Source of the DNA: Ligustrum vulgare
Taxonomy: Eukaryota; Streptophyta; Magnoliopsida; Lamiales; Oleaceae
Direction of reading: 5' to 3'
DNA length: 64,000 nucleotides
Assembly: GCA_963555705.1 (NCBI GenBank)
Contig: OY743182.1
Span: forward strand, 52,208,592 to 52,272,591
Each line of letters starts with the position of its first letter. Positions within the stretch are counted from its first letter, which is position 1. The translations under genes and the position numbers were made by a program. Below are positions 22,566 through 34,090 of this stretch, one piece after another. The notes under the pieces were generated by a model, which did no database searches, had not been told where the DNA came from, and saw only the letters and a program-made list of their open reading frames with translations.

Positions 22566-25248
22566 ACTGCATTTCATACAAAATTCAGTTCAAGTAATTA
22601 AAACTTATTCTAACTGCATTTGCTTTGAAAGTATTGATCCCAAATTCACGAGAAAAAATCACAAAAAGAATCTTTTCTTCTTGGTCAGAAAAGCTAAGAA
22701 CTTTGCCCATTTTGACCAAGAAACCATTGCAAACCATGCACCAACTCAACAATGACACGATAAGATCAATGCCCACTAATTACACCAATGTTCCTCAACA
22801 TTGAATATAAAAATTGCTAGAGCCGTAACAACTAAACATGTTTATACATGCTTGTAAACAGAAAAGTACTTTTTGGAAAATAAAAAACTATGTTTTGGAA
22901 CAAAAAATTCAAAATAAAATAACTCCTAAAAAGACTAAGGAAAATTTTTTTTTAAAAAAAAAAAGCTACCTTTAAGTAACTTTTAACAAATTTCAATAGG
23001 TACGGACTTTCATTTACACACAAAATCAATGATATTGCATTTATATGTATAAAAAGACTAAGCAAAAAAAAAAAAAAAAAAAACTACTTTTAAGTAACTT
23101 TTAACAAATTTCAACCGGCACGGACTTTCATTTACATAAAATCAATCCAACATATTTCCACAAAATATGTTGTCAATCCAAGAACTGCTTCTACAAAAAG
23201 GCAAGTTGTCAATCCAACATATTTCCACAAAATTTAAGCAATGTAAAGTGCACTTGAAATCACTTTAAATCAATGGACCAAAGAGAATATGTGTATTTCA
23301 TGCATCAGATCAAAGATCCAAGAAAATTGAGACCTGGTTCATTCCTTTAAAAGATCACACCCTTTGATATAACTCATCCTCCATATCATCAATTAAATTC
23401 CTTGAACCTTATATTGTTCTTTATGCATCATATCAAAGATAAAAAGGGGTTTGCTTACAATAATCTTGCCATTCATTTCTTAATAAGAAAATACACCCAA
23501 AAAAACTTACAGCTCTTCAGGCAATACGAATGCAACAAAACCAGATCATCTGCTTATTCCTTTTGGATCTCGCATCACCTATACAAAGATGAAATGCTAT
23601 TTGAACCAAGAATGAAGAGAACTTGCAATCTTTTTAAATTCAAAAGTTCTCTAATTAGTTCTTCCTTCTTTTGTTCCATTTTCAAATTTCATTAATCCTG
23701 CTATCTATATAATTTAATGATTTAAACATGAAATGATATTACAGAAGATTTTGTTGCCTCCCTTCTTAACTCCCAAACATGAAAGAAGTTTCATTGCTCA
23801 AATGTCTAATATAAACTACTTAAGAAGTTTTTTTTATCTCCAATTGATCATTCCTTTAACCATACAACCCAACCTACCCACCCACCCACTACTTCTTGCC
23901 TTCCCTACTTCCCCATTTTACTCTTTCCTCAAGTCTGATAGGAAGTCTCATCAGGACTGTCCAACAAAGTAAAAAAGGGGAGGGACAATAGGCTAAGTAA
24001 GAATAGTGGGGAGGGATGAGGTGAGGATGAAGAAGGGACTCATTAACTTAATGATGCCTCATACAAATTTAAATCAATATCACTCGTACATAATAAATTT
24101 TAAGTAGGTCTCAAACATTGAACACTTTTGTACTCCTTCATACTGAATCAACTGGAAATTGCCTAATGAAACCTTTTAAGTTTGGCCTTGCAGCTTTACC
24201 TATTCATAGAAAATGACAACTCAAAATCATACAAACATCAGAATAAACATTTTCATATTTTTTTAACCTCTTTGAATAGAAACATAAGAAATTGAAGGTG
24301 AAAATGCATGTCTAGTAAATAATTTGATCTGTGACAACAAAATTTATCAAAATCCTACTACAAAGAAGTCTTTGCAAAATGAAGTTTGGTGCATAGAATA
24401 ATATACTAAACATAGTGTTAAATTCACCGACTAATTTGGATTGAACAATGGGGACATGAACCATACATTGCATAAATTGCAAATGCCAAATATGCAAAAG
24501 TAATAGCCTCCAAAATATAATAACAAAATAGACCTTTTACCTAGACATTAATGGCATGCAAATTTTTCCATTTTTCTTTTCTTTACCATGAAGACACCAA
24601 GAGTGAAACTCAAGTCAGCATCATAATTGATTCTCCATAAGCACTCATAACAGCAAACTTCTTTGCACACAACATTTGTTTATTTAGTCATAATATTAAG
24701 TCGATCTATAGTCGAGGGAAAGTGTACAGTATGATCAACCTTCACATACAAACTATATCGGACTAAGAACAAAAAATCCTCAGAGAAGTATAGAAATTGG
24801 TAAAAGTTCGCTACTTGAGGATTCACGTCTGATGGAATTTCAAGTCCTTATCCCTTGAAACCAACAGCTGCTACAACTTAGAAGATTTAATAACATATAT
24901 ATAAATCTCTTCATAGAATTGAGCTTGAGCAAGTAATCAAAAGAAATAATAAGACATTGTAAGAACCCAGACTAACCACAAAATTGGAATTCTCAAGTGC
25001 CAGAAACAAATATGTAAAAAACTGGAAACTTAGCTTAGTCCAATTGCAATCCTTGAGAGGAAACCGTTGTTTATCTTGTTTCCTCTTTTACAATTTACAG
25101 GTTGGATCCGCACAAGTCAATCTTTATAATTAATGTTTTAACAACAAATCCAAAAATAAATATAACAAAATCAAAATGATAAATGAAAATGAGAAGCAAT
25201 AATGAAGATAAAGTTTTTGTGTAAAACATATATAAATTTTTAATTAGA

Positions 25249-25362
25249 TTAAAGAATTTGATTAAATTTGTGGATTCCCTTCTCATATGCCTTTTGAAAT
25301 GCAATGGCCGCATCAATGATATCATGACATTCATAATTCGATGAAAATTTTGCATAATCTCA
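25249..25362 (-). pseudogene. Unidentified terminal exon-like segment
   Basis: The minus strand reads D-Y-A-K-F-S-S-N-Y-E-C-H-D-I-I-D-A-A, then A-F-Q-K-A-Y-E-K-G-I-H-K-F and a stop at 25,249. Strongly protein-like, probably a captured last exon, but I do not know the family. Confidence 0.3.
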
Positions 25363-25940
25363 ACTAACAAAAGTTTAAACACTTCAACGAAAAATCCTAT
25401 GACTACTCAAGGCAAAAAATTAAAAACAGAGAAGATAATCGAAATTACATTTTTTTTTACGAACTTGAACTTATTTATCTCTGCACTCATGGTCTTGTCT
25501 GATCTTTTTCTTCCCCGCTTGAAGTTGAAATTGTTTAAGTAAACACAAAAAACAATAATCCAAAGAATGGCACACATTTCCACCATCATGGTTTATAACA
25601 GTGCTATCCTATCATTATCAATCACTTAAATTTGAAACTTTAAGCAGTACACTCATAAAATATACATCATTATTGAAGTAACCTCAATTGCAATTATTGC
25701 TAAGGATAGAAAAATTAGGTTGACAAAAGGTAAAGTGAAAAGGGGAGCAAATACATTTTTATGCAAAATTACCTTTTTTTCTCCATTTAATTAAAATTAA
25801 CCATCTTGGCACAACCGCATAAATGATCAAAACTATAGTAAGAGATATTGATTAACATAAATCCTGAAAATGTATAGTATTTGAAAATGTACAATATGAT
25901 ATGGAAAAAAATATATATATATACAATCAACAGTCTTTAC

Positions 25941-26309
25941 CTCCATTGGGACCAAGAGAATGCTCAGCCATTACAACGTTGAGATGAGATCCTCAATATT
26001 TATATCACGTTCATATTATCTTTATAACATAAGGAAATAACTCAAACACAACACAAACAATTTAATTAAGTTGGAAAAAATAATACAAACTGGATACGGT
26101 AGAGCATCACTCGCAGAATCCATATTAATAACTGCAACTTTCCTGTACTCAGTTAAATTATCAAAAATTACAATAAGGTTATTGAGGAAAACACAGAAAA
26201 TTATGAGAGTGATAGTCTTACCATCCAATGAGTTGGAGGTATTGGGACATGCCGTTGCAGTAAGTGGTCTTGCCGGAGCCTGGCGACCTTATCACAACCT
26301 ACCAAAAAT
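25941..26309 (-). pseudogene. GPN-loop GTPase 2 (QQT1-like) fragment, three exons with introns
   Basis: GPN2/QQT1 is a small GTPase needed for RNA polymerase II assembly and, in Arabidopsis, for early embryo division. Three exons remain. Exon 1 (26,222-26,309) reads V-V-I-R-S-P-G-S-G-K-T-T-Y-C-N-G-M, with the P-loop. Exon 2 (26,093-26,142) reads R-K-V-A-V-I-N-M-D then D-A-L-P-Y. Exon 3 (25,941-26,007) reads N-I-E-D-L-I, then after a length change V-M-A-E-H-S-L-G-P-N-G-G. The family's Gly-Pro-Asn loop is in exon 3. Splice sites GGATG|GTAAG and GGAG|GTAAAG are preserved. One base is missing near the start of exon 1 and exon 3 is frameshifted. The rest of the gene is absent. Introns are retained, so capture was at DNA level. 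Confidence 0.8.
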
Positions 26310-27061
26310 ATTTCAACAAAACCCACCCAAATAATCAGAAGATTCGGAACCTCAATATTGTTTAATATTTAGGAAACCTTTATATCAAAAGAGTAACAAA
26401 ATACCGCCACAAAAAATCAAAACATCGGACAAATTTCAAATAAAAATTTCCATATATAGCTACGAAATCATACAGTCATACACATAAATAGAGAAAATTG
26501 CACGGTCGAGAAACACAGATGGATCAGCGGTTAGGAAAGAGCAGGGCAGCCCAGCGATTCCACAAACACCGGCTGCCAAGAAAACACTGTACTCAGCAGG
26601 AACTCACAATATACCAACATGGTAGCAGATTTTTTAGTCATTTAACATACACAAAGCATCAATTAGAGTAGAAGGCAAATAAGATAACTTACTGCTTGGT
26701 TCCGACCCTTTCTCACTTGTAATCTTGTAGTTGACGACAAAAATTGCTCTATATTGGGTCACGTATTTTTCATGCCTGCAAGAAATGGAAGAAGATGTGG
26801 ATTATGGCTTAATCATGTTTACCTCCACTGAATGCTGCACCAAAAGAAGGCAAGGATGCAATAAAAAGAGATGAAAAGCAAAAGAGATAAAGCACAGGTA
26901 AAAAAATTAAACTGGAAAAAGAGACGGATGAAGCACATATGTGAACTGGAAAACATCTCTGTAAATCCCAACTGGAAAAAAAAAAATTTAACTCTCAATA
27001 AAAAGCAAAGAGATGAAGCACAAGTAAAAATGCTGACTGAAATATAGATATATAGATTTAT

Positions 27062-27190
27062 TTGTTTCACAAGAAATTTAACAAACAGGTGGAGAGCACC
27101 AGAGATGAAGAATATAGCAGGTAGTATTACTATGATGAAAAGAACTACTGGGCTGATTTTACTTCCAAATGCTGACTGAATCCAAGACAT
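27062..27190 (-). pseudogene. ATL-type RING-H2 E3 ligase, N-terminal membrane segment fragment
   Basis: The minus strand reads M-S-W-I-Q-S-A-F, then K-I-S-P-V-V-L-F-I-I-V-I-L and F-F-I-S-G-A-L-H-L-F-V-K-F-L. This is the single transmembrane helix of ATL46/ATL13-type RING-H2 proteins, which usually read ISPxVLFxIVILAVLFF with SGLLHLLVRFL. No GLD motif or RING follows. A captured fragment in the Helitron's direction. Confidence 0.7.
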
Positions 27191-27501
27191 TTTAGCAATT
27201 AGGATGCACGTCAAACCACCATCTACTCAATTCTATAGAATCAAACAGGAAGTCACTTGTTAAAAATTCTCAAAACACATGAGGTACTGCACTTGGGCCT
27301 TCAATTTTCGCACTTCAGAAAACCCCCAAATCATCAAACAGAAACAAAATTCAGTTAAAAAGGAAGAATTCCATAAACCTACCAGAACTAAAACCTCCAT
27401 TTTATTTCGCTTAGAACCCCTCATAACTGAAAATTAACAAACAAAAGATAATTTCAAATTTTCCATCATCTATAAACCCATAAAAGGGGGAAATTACAGA
27501 C

Positions 27502-27690
27502 CTTTCGGACTCGCTTTTTGCGTACGACCTCGATCTCATAATACCCATCAGCAAGCTTCAAGTGCTCGGCCACAGCCCCCACCTCAGGCTCTTCGATTTG
27601 CAGGTTTTCGAAGTTGTCGAAGTCTTTTTCAGTCTCAGAGTTTTCATCTTCATCTCCATCTCCATCATCATCATCATCTTCTTCTTCCAA
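27502..27690 (-). pseudogene. LHP1/TFL2 chromodomain protein, first-exon fragment
   Basis: LHP1 binds H3K27me3 in plant Polycomb silencing. This 63-codon frame starts with an acidic run (E, D and G to residue 16), continues E-E-P-E-V, then L-K-L-A-D-G-Y-Y-E-I-E-V-V-R-K-K-R-V-R-K, the first strand of the chromodomain. It stops at a splice donor (AAG|GTCTGT at 27,502). The rest of the chromodomain (QYLxKWRGW region) and the chromoshadow domain were not found in the next several kilobases. The open frame is undamaged, but alone it cannot bind methyl-lysine. Confidence 0.75.
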
Positions 27691-27870
27691 AGTCCACTCT
27701 GTATCTTCAAAGTGCAGCAGAACGATGAGAGAGAGAGAGGCGAGAAATGGAGCTGCTGTAGAAATAAAATTTGAAATTTGAATTGTTGGTGCTGGAGCGT
27801 TGTTTCATCTCGGTAGAAAATTTGTATGGGTATTGGTAAACCTGACTTGGACGTGACAATTGACAACTTT

Positions 27871-28038
27871 GCATGTGTTCGGTAAAATGTGTTATTTTAT
27901 TAGGTGTTATAATCAACACGTTTTTTCAAATCACTTTTTAACCACACACATTTTTCAAAACTATTTTTTAATCACAAATTCTACCTAAAAAATGAAATAA
28001 CACACGAAAACTTGATTATAATAGTTTCCGAACACAAT
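27871..28038. mobile_element. MITE, about 165 bp
   Basis: The ends 'tgtgttcggtaaaatg' and 'gtttccgaacacaa' are inverted repeats around TGTTCGG. The interior phrase 'caaatcactttttaaccac' also occurs in the related element at 37,140-37,285. Confidence 0.6.
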
Positions 28039-28167
28039 ATTTATTACATATTCATTTGTCCTCATTTATTATTTTTAGGAATATATTTTTCGGATCATCA
28101 TTTTGGGGGGAACATTTTGGAGGGAAATATTTCCTACTATCCTCTTTTATAATAATAATAAGATAAG

Positions 28168-28602
28168 ATGTCTCCCCTATCTTAAAAGAGGGGATCTTCC
28201 TAATACTATTCACAATTGTCACTCTCCTGTTCACACTGAGATGGTTTATCTCTCCCCTATCTTAAAAGAGGGGATCTTCCTAAAAAAAAAAAAAGGTGTA
28301 GCCCACACCCTGAGGGCCCGAACCGACCACGCCCAAGGCCATTGGTTCGGGAAGGTAAATCCAGGTTATGCCTCCAAGTAGCCAGGGTGGAAGGGCTTAT
28401 GGTAAGCATGAGCAAATCTCAATAACTCCCGCTTGCCACAAGGCCAATTCCACCTTGCGGGGAATCGAACCAAGCACACAGCTGCGCTGAGCACTTACCA
28501 CCCATCCCCTTTGTCACTTGAAGATGTGCCCTGGAGGCAAAGAGGGGATCTTCCTAATATTATTAACAACTGTCACTCTCCTGTTCACACTTAGATGGTT
28601 TA
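28168..28602. repeat. Two-copy tandem repeat (about 85 bp) split by a SINE
   Basis: The unit 'ctcccctatcttaaaagagg' through 'ctcctgttcacac' and 'agatggttta' occurs at 28,168-28,250, and again from 28,254 with the SINE inserted after 'cttcctaa'. Each unit has a CCCCT/AGGGG inverted repeat. Confidence 0.8.
28284..28538 (-). mobile_element. tRNA-derived SINE with 19-bp target duplication
   Basis: Direct repeats AAAGAGGGGATCTTCCTAA lie at 28,265-28,283 and 28,539-28,557. On the minus strand the body has a B box GGTTCGATTCC (28,461-28,471), an A-box-like TGGTAAGTGC upstream of it, and a terminal T run (28,284-28,294). A tRNA head with a T tail fits the Au-type SINEs of angiosperms; the family call is tentative. 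Confidence 0.82.
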
Positions 28603-28616
28603 ATCCTATTCATTAA

Positions 28617-29975
28617 TTGGTTTTTTCATACCAACAAATATCTTGTATCTCCTCACGTTCTTCCTACCCACCAAAGAAGTATCTCCTCCCTTTCTTCTTG
28701 GATACAACTTTCTTTCTTCCATCTCCTGCTTCGACTACACCTTCCTTTCTTCTTCCATCTCGTTCTTCGAATACAACACATCTCCTCTCTCGTCCTATAC
28801 CTCTTTCGGAAGCTACCTCTCTTTTTTTTGGAAATCGATTCCCAGATCGATTAGCCATCAAGATCCCTCGTCTCTTGGTATATGCGAAGGTGTTTCCTCT
28901 CGATCTTGTAGAGGTTATTTGAAATCAATTTTCCAGATCGATTTGCAATCAAAGTCCTACTGTTTGTCGGTGTACGTGAGTTTTTTGAACACTGAATTCA
29001 CTCCTACCCAACCAAGCTATGGTACGCATAATCTGGTTAACTATAAATTGTCTTTGGCAAGATTAGGGCTTCTGATAACAGTTTTTTAATGTTCCATAAA
29101 CAATTCGTTGTGCAGATTGTAAATTTAAGGCCTTTTTGTTCCAGTTACGTTGGCTGAAAATTGAAGTACTAAATGGTTAAGGTTCTCTTTCTGAAGTAAG
29201 TCAAGATGCTGGGGAATTGGTCCTAACTAAAAAAAAGTGATAAACTGTATTTTCACCTGCTGTTTGTAGTTGCTTAGTTTTAGCTGTTGTCTGTTGGGTA
29301 AAAAAAAATTCTATTTGCTTTGCTCAAAATTTACCTTTTTCCTCCTTTTTCCTATTGTGTTCTCTATTGGGTTTGTTTGATTTATCTCTTCATGTTTCTC
29401 TGTTTATTTGTAATATTTCAGTAGGCATGGGTTTGTAATTCTATAGCTACTACGATTGAATGGGTTCAAATGATACTTGGTTGGAATATTCTGAACTAAT
29501 CCAACATTGTGTGCTGATAAATTCTCATATTTCTTTATTGTGAAAGGATTTCCTCCCCTGTGAATTGACTGATACTAAACAACTTTAGAAATCTTTTATC
29601 TGCTGTATCACTCTTTTTTCTTCTATTCTGTGTTGATTTCTTGAGTTTCAGATATATATATATATATATAAATCGACTCCACAGTATTTCCTGGATTTAG
29701 AAATAGCAGGGAGATAATCAATAATTTGTCACAATGAAAAGTAAATTTTTTTTAATTGAATGTATTTCCAAATTTTAAAAATGCCAGTTACCCCGTAAAT
29801 AGTTTTCCTTACGTATTTAATTTTGGTTTTTGAATGAGATCGATTCGATATTTCTTTCTTCGACTATGCGTCTATTACGGTATTTTGCAGCTTCGTTCTC
29901 TTCGACTAGGCAACTTAAAGATCCGTCTTCGGCATTTGTGCAGTTTTGGGTATCTCTATGGTGCGTTCAGGATGC
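28617..29975. other. Pyrimidine-rich and AT-rich stretch in Helitron
   Basis: 28,617-28,860 is rich in 'cttctt' and 'tctcct' runs, like a plant 5' leader, with a diverged internal repeat ('ttcttccatctcctgcttcg' type). No protein could be identified from its frames. The rest shows nothing firm; a (TA)n run lies near 29,652-29,669. Confidence 0.4.
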
Positions 29976-29979
29976 CGGA

Positions 29980-30137
29980 GGATTTGTGTTTCAACGATAG
30001 TAATTTGTTCAACGCTGGGTTTTTCTCGTTTCAACTCTTTTGTTGAAAGTAAGTATAGGATTTGTGTTTCAACGATCGAAATTTGTTCAACACTGAGTTT
30101 TTCTCGTTTCAACTCTTTTGTTGAAAGTAAGTATACC
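29980..30137. repeat. 78-bp perfect-like tandem duplication
   Basis: The unit 'ggatttgtgtttcaacgat' through 'ctcttttgttgaaagtaagt' at 29,980 is repeated at 30,058 with few changes. Both copies end in the same donor-like AAGTAAGT. Confidence 0.85.
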
Positions 30138-30324
30138 AGTAAGCTTCCTTCACCTTTAGGAGTAACCTTAAGTGTGCCTTGGAACTTGCTGTTGATTTGC
30201 TTATATGAGCTTTAATTTTTCTGTTCATGCAATGTCACAAAATATATTTTTGTATAGGCAGCTGGTTTCATATTAAATTCAGCGACCATATTGATTTTCC
30301 AAAAATGGACACTTTGGTTTTGAA

Positions 30325-31164
30325 TGCAGCTTCACAATGAAATCCTTATAGAATTGACCAACAAACCGTTCACAATTTTAAGCGTATGAGCACATGTTTT
30401 TTTAAGTTTTGCGAATATACAATTGTGTTAGACTGTGCTACCCCTCTCAATCCCTTGCTGAATTTCTCTCGCTTTGTTATTGGGTAATTATTTTTGCACA
30501 CCGCATTTAATTAATTGTTTATTTGCATGAAATTTTGGTCATGTCAGTTAATTAGGTCTCATATCATGCATTTCATCTAATTTGACCAATACAATTATCA
30601 CTGTCTATGTGAGAAAATTTCTAGATTTATTTTCTGATGGCTTGTTTTGGTTTCTAGAAAATTGTCCACATATTAAGTAATTCTTTTGTTTGAAATATCT
30701 AACTGAATGCTGGCTGCAAATGGAATAGTAAAATATAATATAATATTATTTTATATAAACAACATAGTTTTATCTTTCTATTTATTCAACGTGCACACTG
30801 TGGTAACTTGATAGTGTTTTTTGTTCCAATTTAATGAAAGCTAATAAAATTCATTTCATTCCATCTGATTGAAAATCTTTTTCATAGATCCATATTGCAG
30901 CACCCCCAATGATCTTGGTCAACTTAACTAAAGAGTATATGAAGGTTTTTCTCATTATCTATGCTTTGTTTCAACAATCATTTAAAAAAATTACATCAAT
31001 CTAATGCCTTGTTTATTTTCTAGACAGGGTTTCTAATTAGATGACAGTTCCCGACAAGCTCAACCATAAAAGTTCGTGGCAGCCAAATATTCAACGGAAA
31101 AGGTTATAATTGTCAATTTCTTATACCATACTATTCATTTTTCTTAATAGCCATTGAAAGTTGG

Positions 31165-31202
<38 letters not shown>

Positions 31203-34090
31203 ACTTGGTAGTACACATGTTCCAGGAATGAAAAACCTTTCAATTGTCGTTTTGTTATTTCTTTTTGCAACTATTAGTAGACGAACCATTTGATTTTGAG
31301 TTGCCCAAGAACATGAAGTTAAAGAAACAAATTCTCCATCAGAATATGGAAAAGCTCTGCGGATATTGTGGATATTCAGAGGCACGCAAGTATCTTACCA
31401 TTCATTGAGTAGAGCACCCCATTTAATTTTATTGAGCTACCTATCTCTCCATAAGGGAAAATAAATAGTAGCATGTTTTTCAAACAAGCTGTGTATTATT
31501 TCAGTGCCTTGTACAAGCTTCACCTTGTCAAATCAGAGACAGCTCGAGCTTTATAATATTGGGTCATATTTAAACTTTTAGACTGTCAATTCTCTTTAAA
31601 TGACACAAATTGGTACTTTACAATGTTCTGATATACTCTTGGTGGATTATTTTTTGCTAATTATGAGATAGTCCAGCTGGGGTTTTTGATGGGGTTGAGG
31701 AAAGCTAAATATGAGCCAACTAATTTGCAATTATCCCATCACCACGAGTTTATTCTAAATTTCTTAAGAAATATCATTTCTGCATTTTTATGGCTAAATT
31801 GATATTGATAATTCATTTTAGGATCACATGAAGCTGCTATTCCTTGCAAAACAAGAGGTGCGAGCTTATAATTACGTGAAAACAATGCTTTCAGGTTGCA
31901 TCAAATGTAGTTCAAGTTAGTTCACTGTTTTAAGAATTTAATATCATTTCACTAATGGCATCACTATGAATAGTCTACTGGAATTTTGCTCCTCAAGTTA
32001 ACAATTGGATAAAGTAATATTTCTTGCCTTCTTCCATCCTGTTTCTATCTAATTGAGAGACATGGGAGAAGAAAAAGTTAATTAAGTTTTCCAAACTCAA
32101 ATCCTTGGTGATACTATTCTATTTAACTTGATTTGAATAAGCACAAAGGTAAATTTCCAATTATCAATGCAAAAAGGATCAGTGACTACAAAAACTGAAT
32201 TACATATTTATTCTCAGTTGAGGAACAGAAAATGACCCACTTGCCATATCATGTAGCTTTGGAATGGTTATGAGAAATCTCAATCAATCAAGTATTTTTT
32301 TTATTTTTTATTATATTTTGGTATTATTTGATTTATGCAATCTCATATTTCTTGTGGTTTTTCCCTGCTCAAGTTTGTTTTACAGATTGAGAGATGAGAA
32401 TGGTCACATTATAGAGCATGTTGAGGTAAGAATTAGAATTCTCTAACAAGTTAACCTTTAATTTATTCAGTTAACTGTTAATGTTTTATTGTCAAGCTTA
32501 ATGATAAGCAGTCTATGTTGTCAATTGTCGTCATTTATCGTCTTATATGTAGAACCCCTAGGTCATCTTTTCAACACTTTGCTTCTCGTTCTTTCACATT
32601 GTTGACTCAAATAATGTTGCACATCTGTTAACAGGCTCTTTTTTCTTGGTCATCTTTGGGATACTAATTGGATTTATGTGGTCTAGATGGTGTTGATCCT
32701 GCAATAGTGAAGAAGTCACTACCTAATTTTGTGAACCGTGAAAAAAGTAATAAAGAATCATTGGTTGAGCTCTTTGTCATTCTACTGATCAAGGTAGAGC
32801 TTACAACCTCAGTGATAATAGTTATTTATATTATTGGTTCTGGTTGCCCAAAATTAATCTTTATTTTGACACTTTTATAGTTATTTTCTATAAAATTTAT
32901 GGGGCCCAAATGTCTATGGATCTTGGACGTCCCAAACATAAGAGACACAAATACCCCCACTATCAAGTAGTAATTTAGGGATTTTGGTAGAAGCACATGC
33001 TTGATAAAATAGTCTTTTTTATTTTTTACAAATAATAAACATGTTTTTATTTAATTTCTAAAGAAGAGAGCTGTTTACATGTTTTATCATTTATGAGTTT
33101 TTATATGTTTTTCATTTTTTTTTTTTTCTCTCTCTCCATTTCTAAGGAATTTACTTTAATTCACTGTAGATGTCTGTCAGTAAAGTTATTTAAGAATTAT
33201 GTTTCTCAACTTGGTTCTGAATTGCTCAGTCGTTACTCGTTAGCTATCTTCTCATTATCATAGTTGCAATGGTCTTAGTATGCACATATCTTTATAGTAT
33301 CGCCCTCTCATCTCACAAAAGTTGATTTTAATTTTTAAATCACTTGCCCAGGATGCTTTGAAGACATTATGTGCTTCATGTGAGAAATTGCCTATAACCC
33401 ATTGCTTTAAATTTTTTGACTATGTCAATGCCCTTTCGATTAATAAACTAGATAATTATCGTAAATAGCTTAACTTGTTAATGCTGTTTTTCTAGCTTAA
33501 AGATACATCTGACATCTTTTTAGCTACCAAGTTTTCCAGTCTTGTATCATTTATTTTAGTACACTCAAGTGAGAGGGATATGTAAATACCTATAACTCTT
33601 TTTTTTTTTTGCAGCTCAGTTATGATTATCTTTAAACATTTCAATTGCTATTCATATAGTGATTTCTGTTTGCAATAGTAAGGATCTTCACTAGCTCTAT
33701 ATTATGCATGTTTCATACACATCATTTGATAGGATGACCTGGTTAGTATTGAATAAGATATTAAGAATTTTCTTTTATTATCCTAATATTCCCTACCCAA
33801 CATATCATTATAATACTTTGAGTAGTAACTGTAGAGTTTAAACTATTTCTATCGATTTTGTGTAGCTCAAAGACAGATCGGAGAGGCAACCCTTAACGAT
33901 ACATGCTCTAGATCTCATTAGATTGTAAATCTGGTATTTTATTTGTTTACTTTATACTTGTTTTCTCGAGAATTTTGATATAAAAAACTATTGCTAACAC
34001 TTGTAATTTCCACCTATTGACTATTTTCTTGTTGTAGACAATTGAAAGCTCTTCTTGTGAGGTTTTTGGGAAGACATTTAATGCTTAGTT
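30325..34090 (+). pseudogene. Series of plus-strand exon-like segments, unidentified gene
   Basis: Short frames bordered by plausible AG and GT sites occur in order. Readings include L-H-N-E-I-L-I-E-L-T-N (about 30,331), M-I-L-V-N-L-T-K-E-Y-M-K (30,905), D-E-P-F-D-F-E-L-P-K-N-M (31,281) with C-G-Y-C-G-Y-S-E, R-L-R-D-E-N-G-H-I-I-E-H (32,383), V-D-P-A-I-V-K-K-S-L-P (32,692), L-K-T-L-C-A-S-C-E-K-L-P (33,358), R-S-E-R-Q-P-L-T-I-H-A (33,877) and L-K-A-L-L-V-R-F-L (34,040). They look like one multi-exon gene or captured gene, opposite to the Helitron's other fragments. I could not build a continuous spliced frame and do not recognise the family. Confidence 0.35.

Noticed and set aside
27558..27919. 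Frames on both strands around the LHP1 fragment
   Set aside because: Only the minus frame starting at 27,690 matches a known family; the others are shadows of GA/TC-rich coding sequence.
28440..28510. Possible tRNA gene from the B-box match
   Set aside because: No cloverleaf; it is the tRNA-derived head of a SINE with target duplication and T tail.
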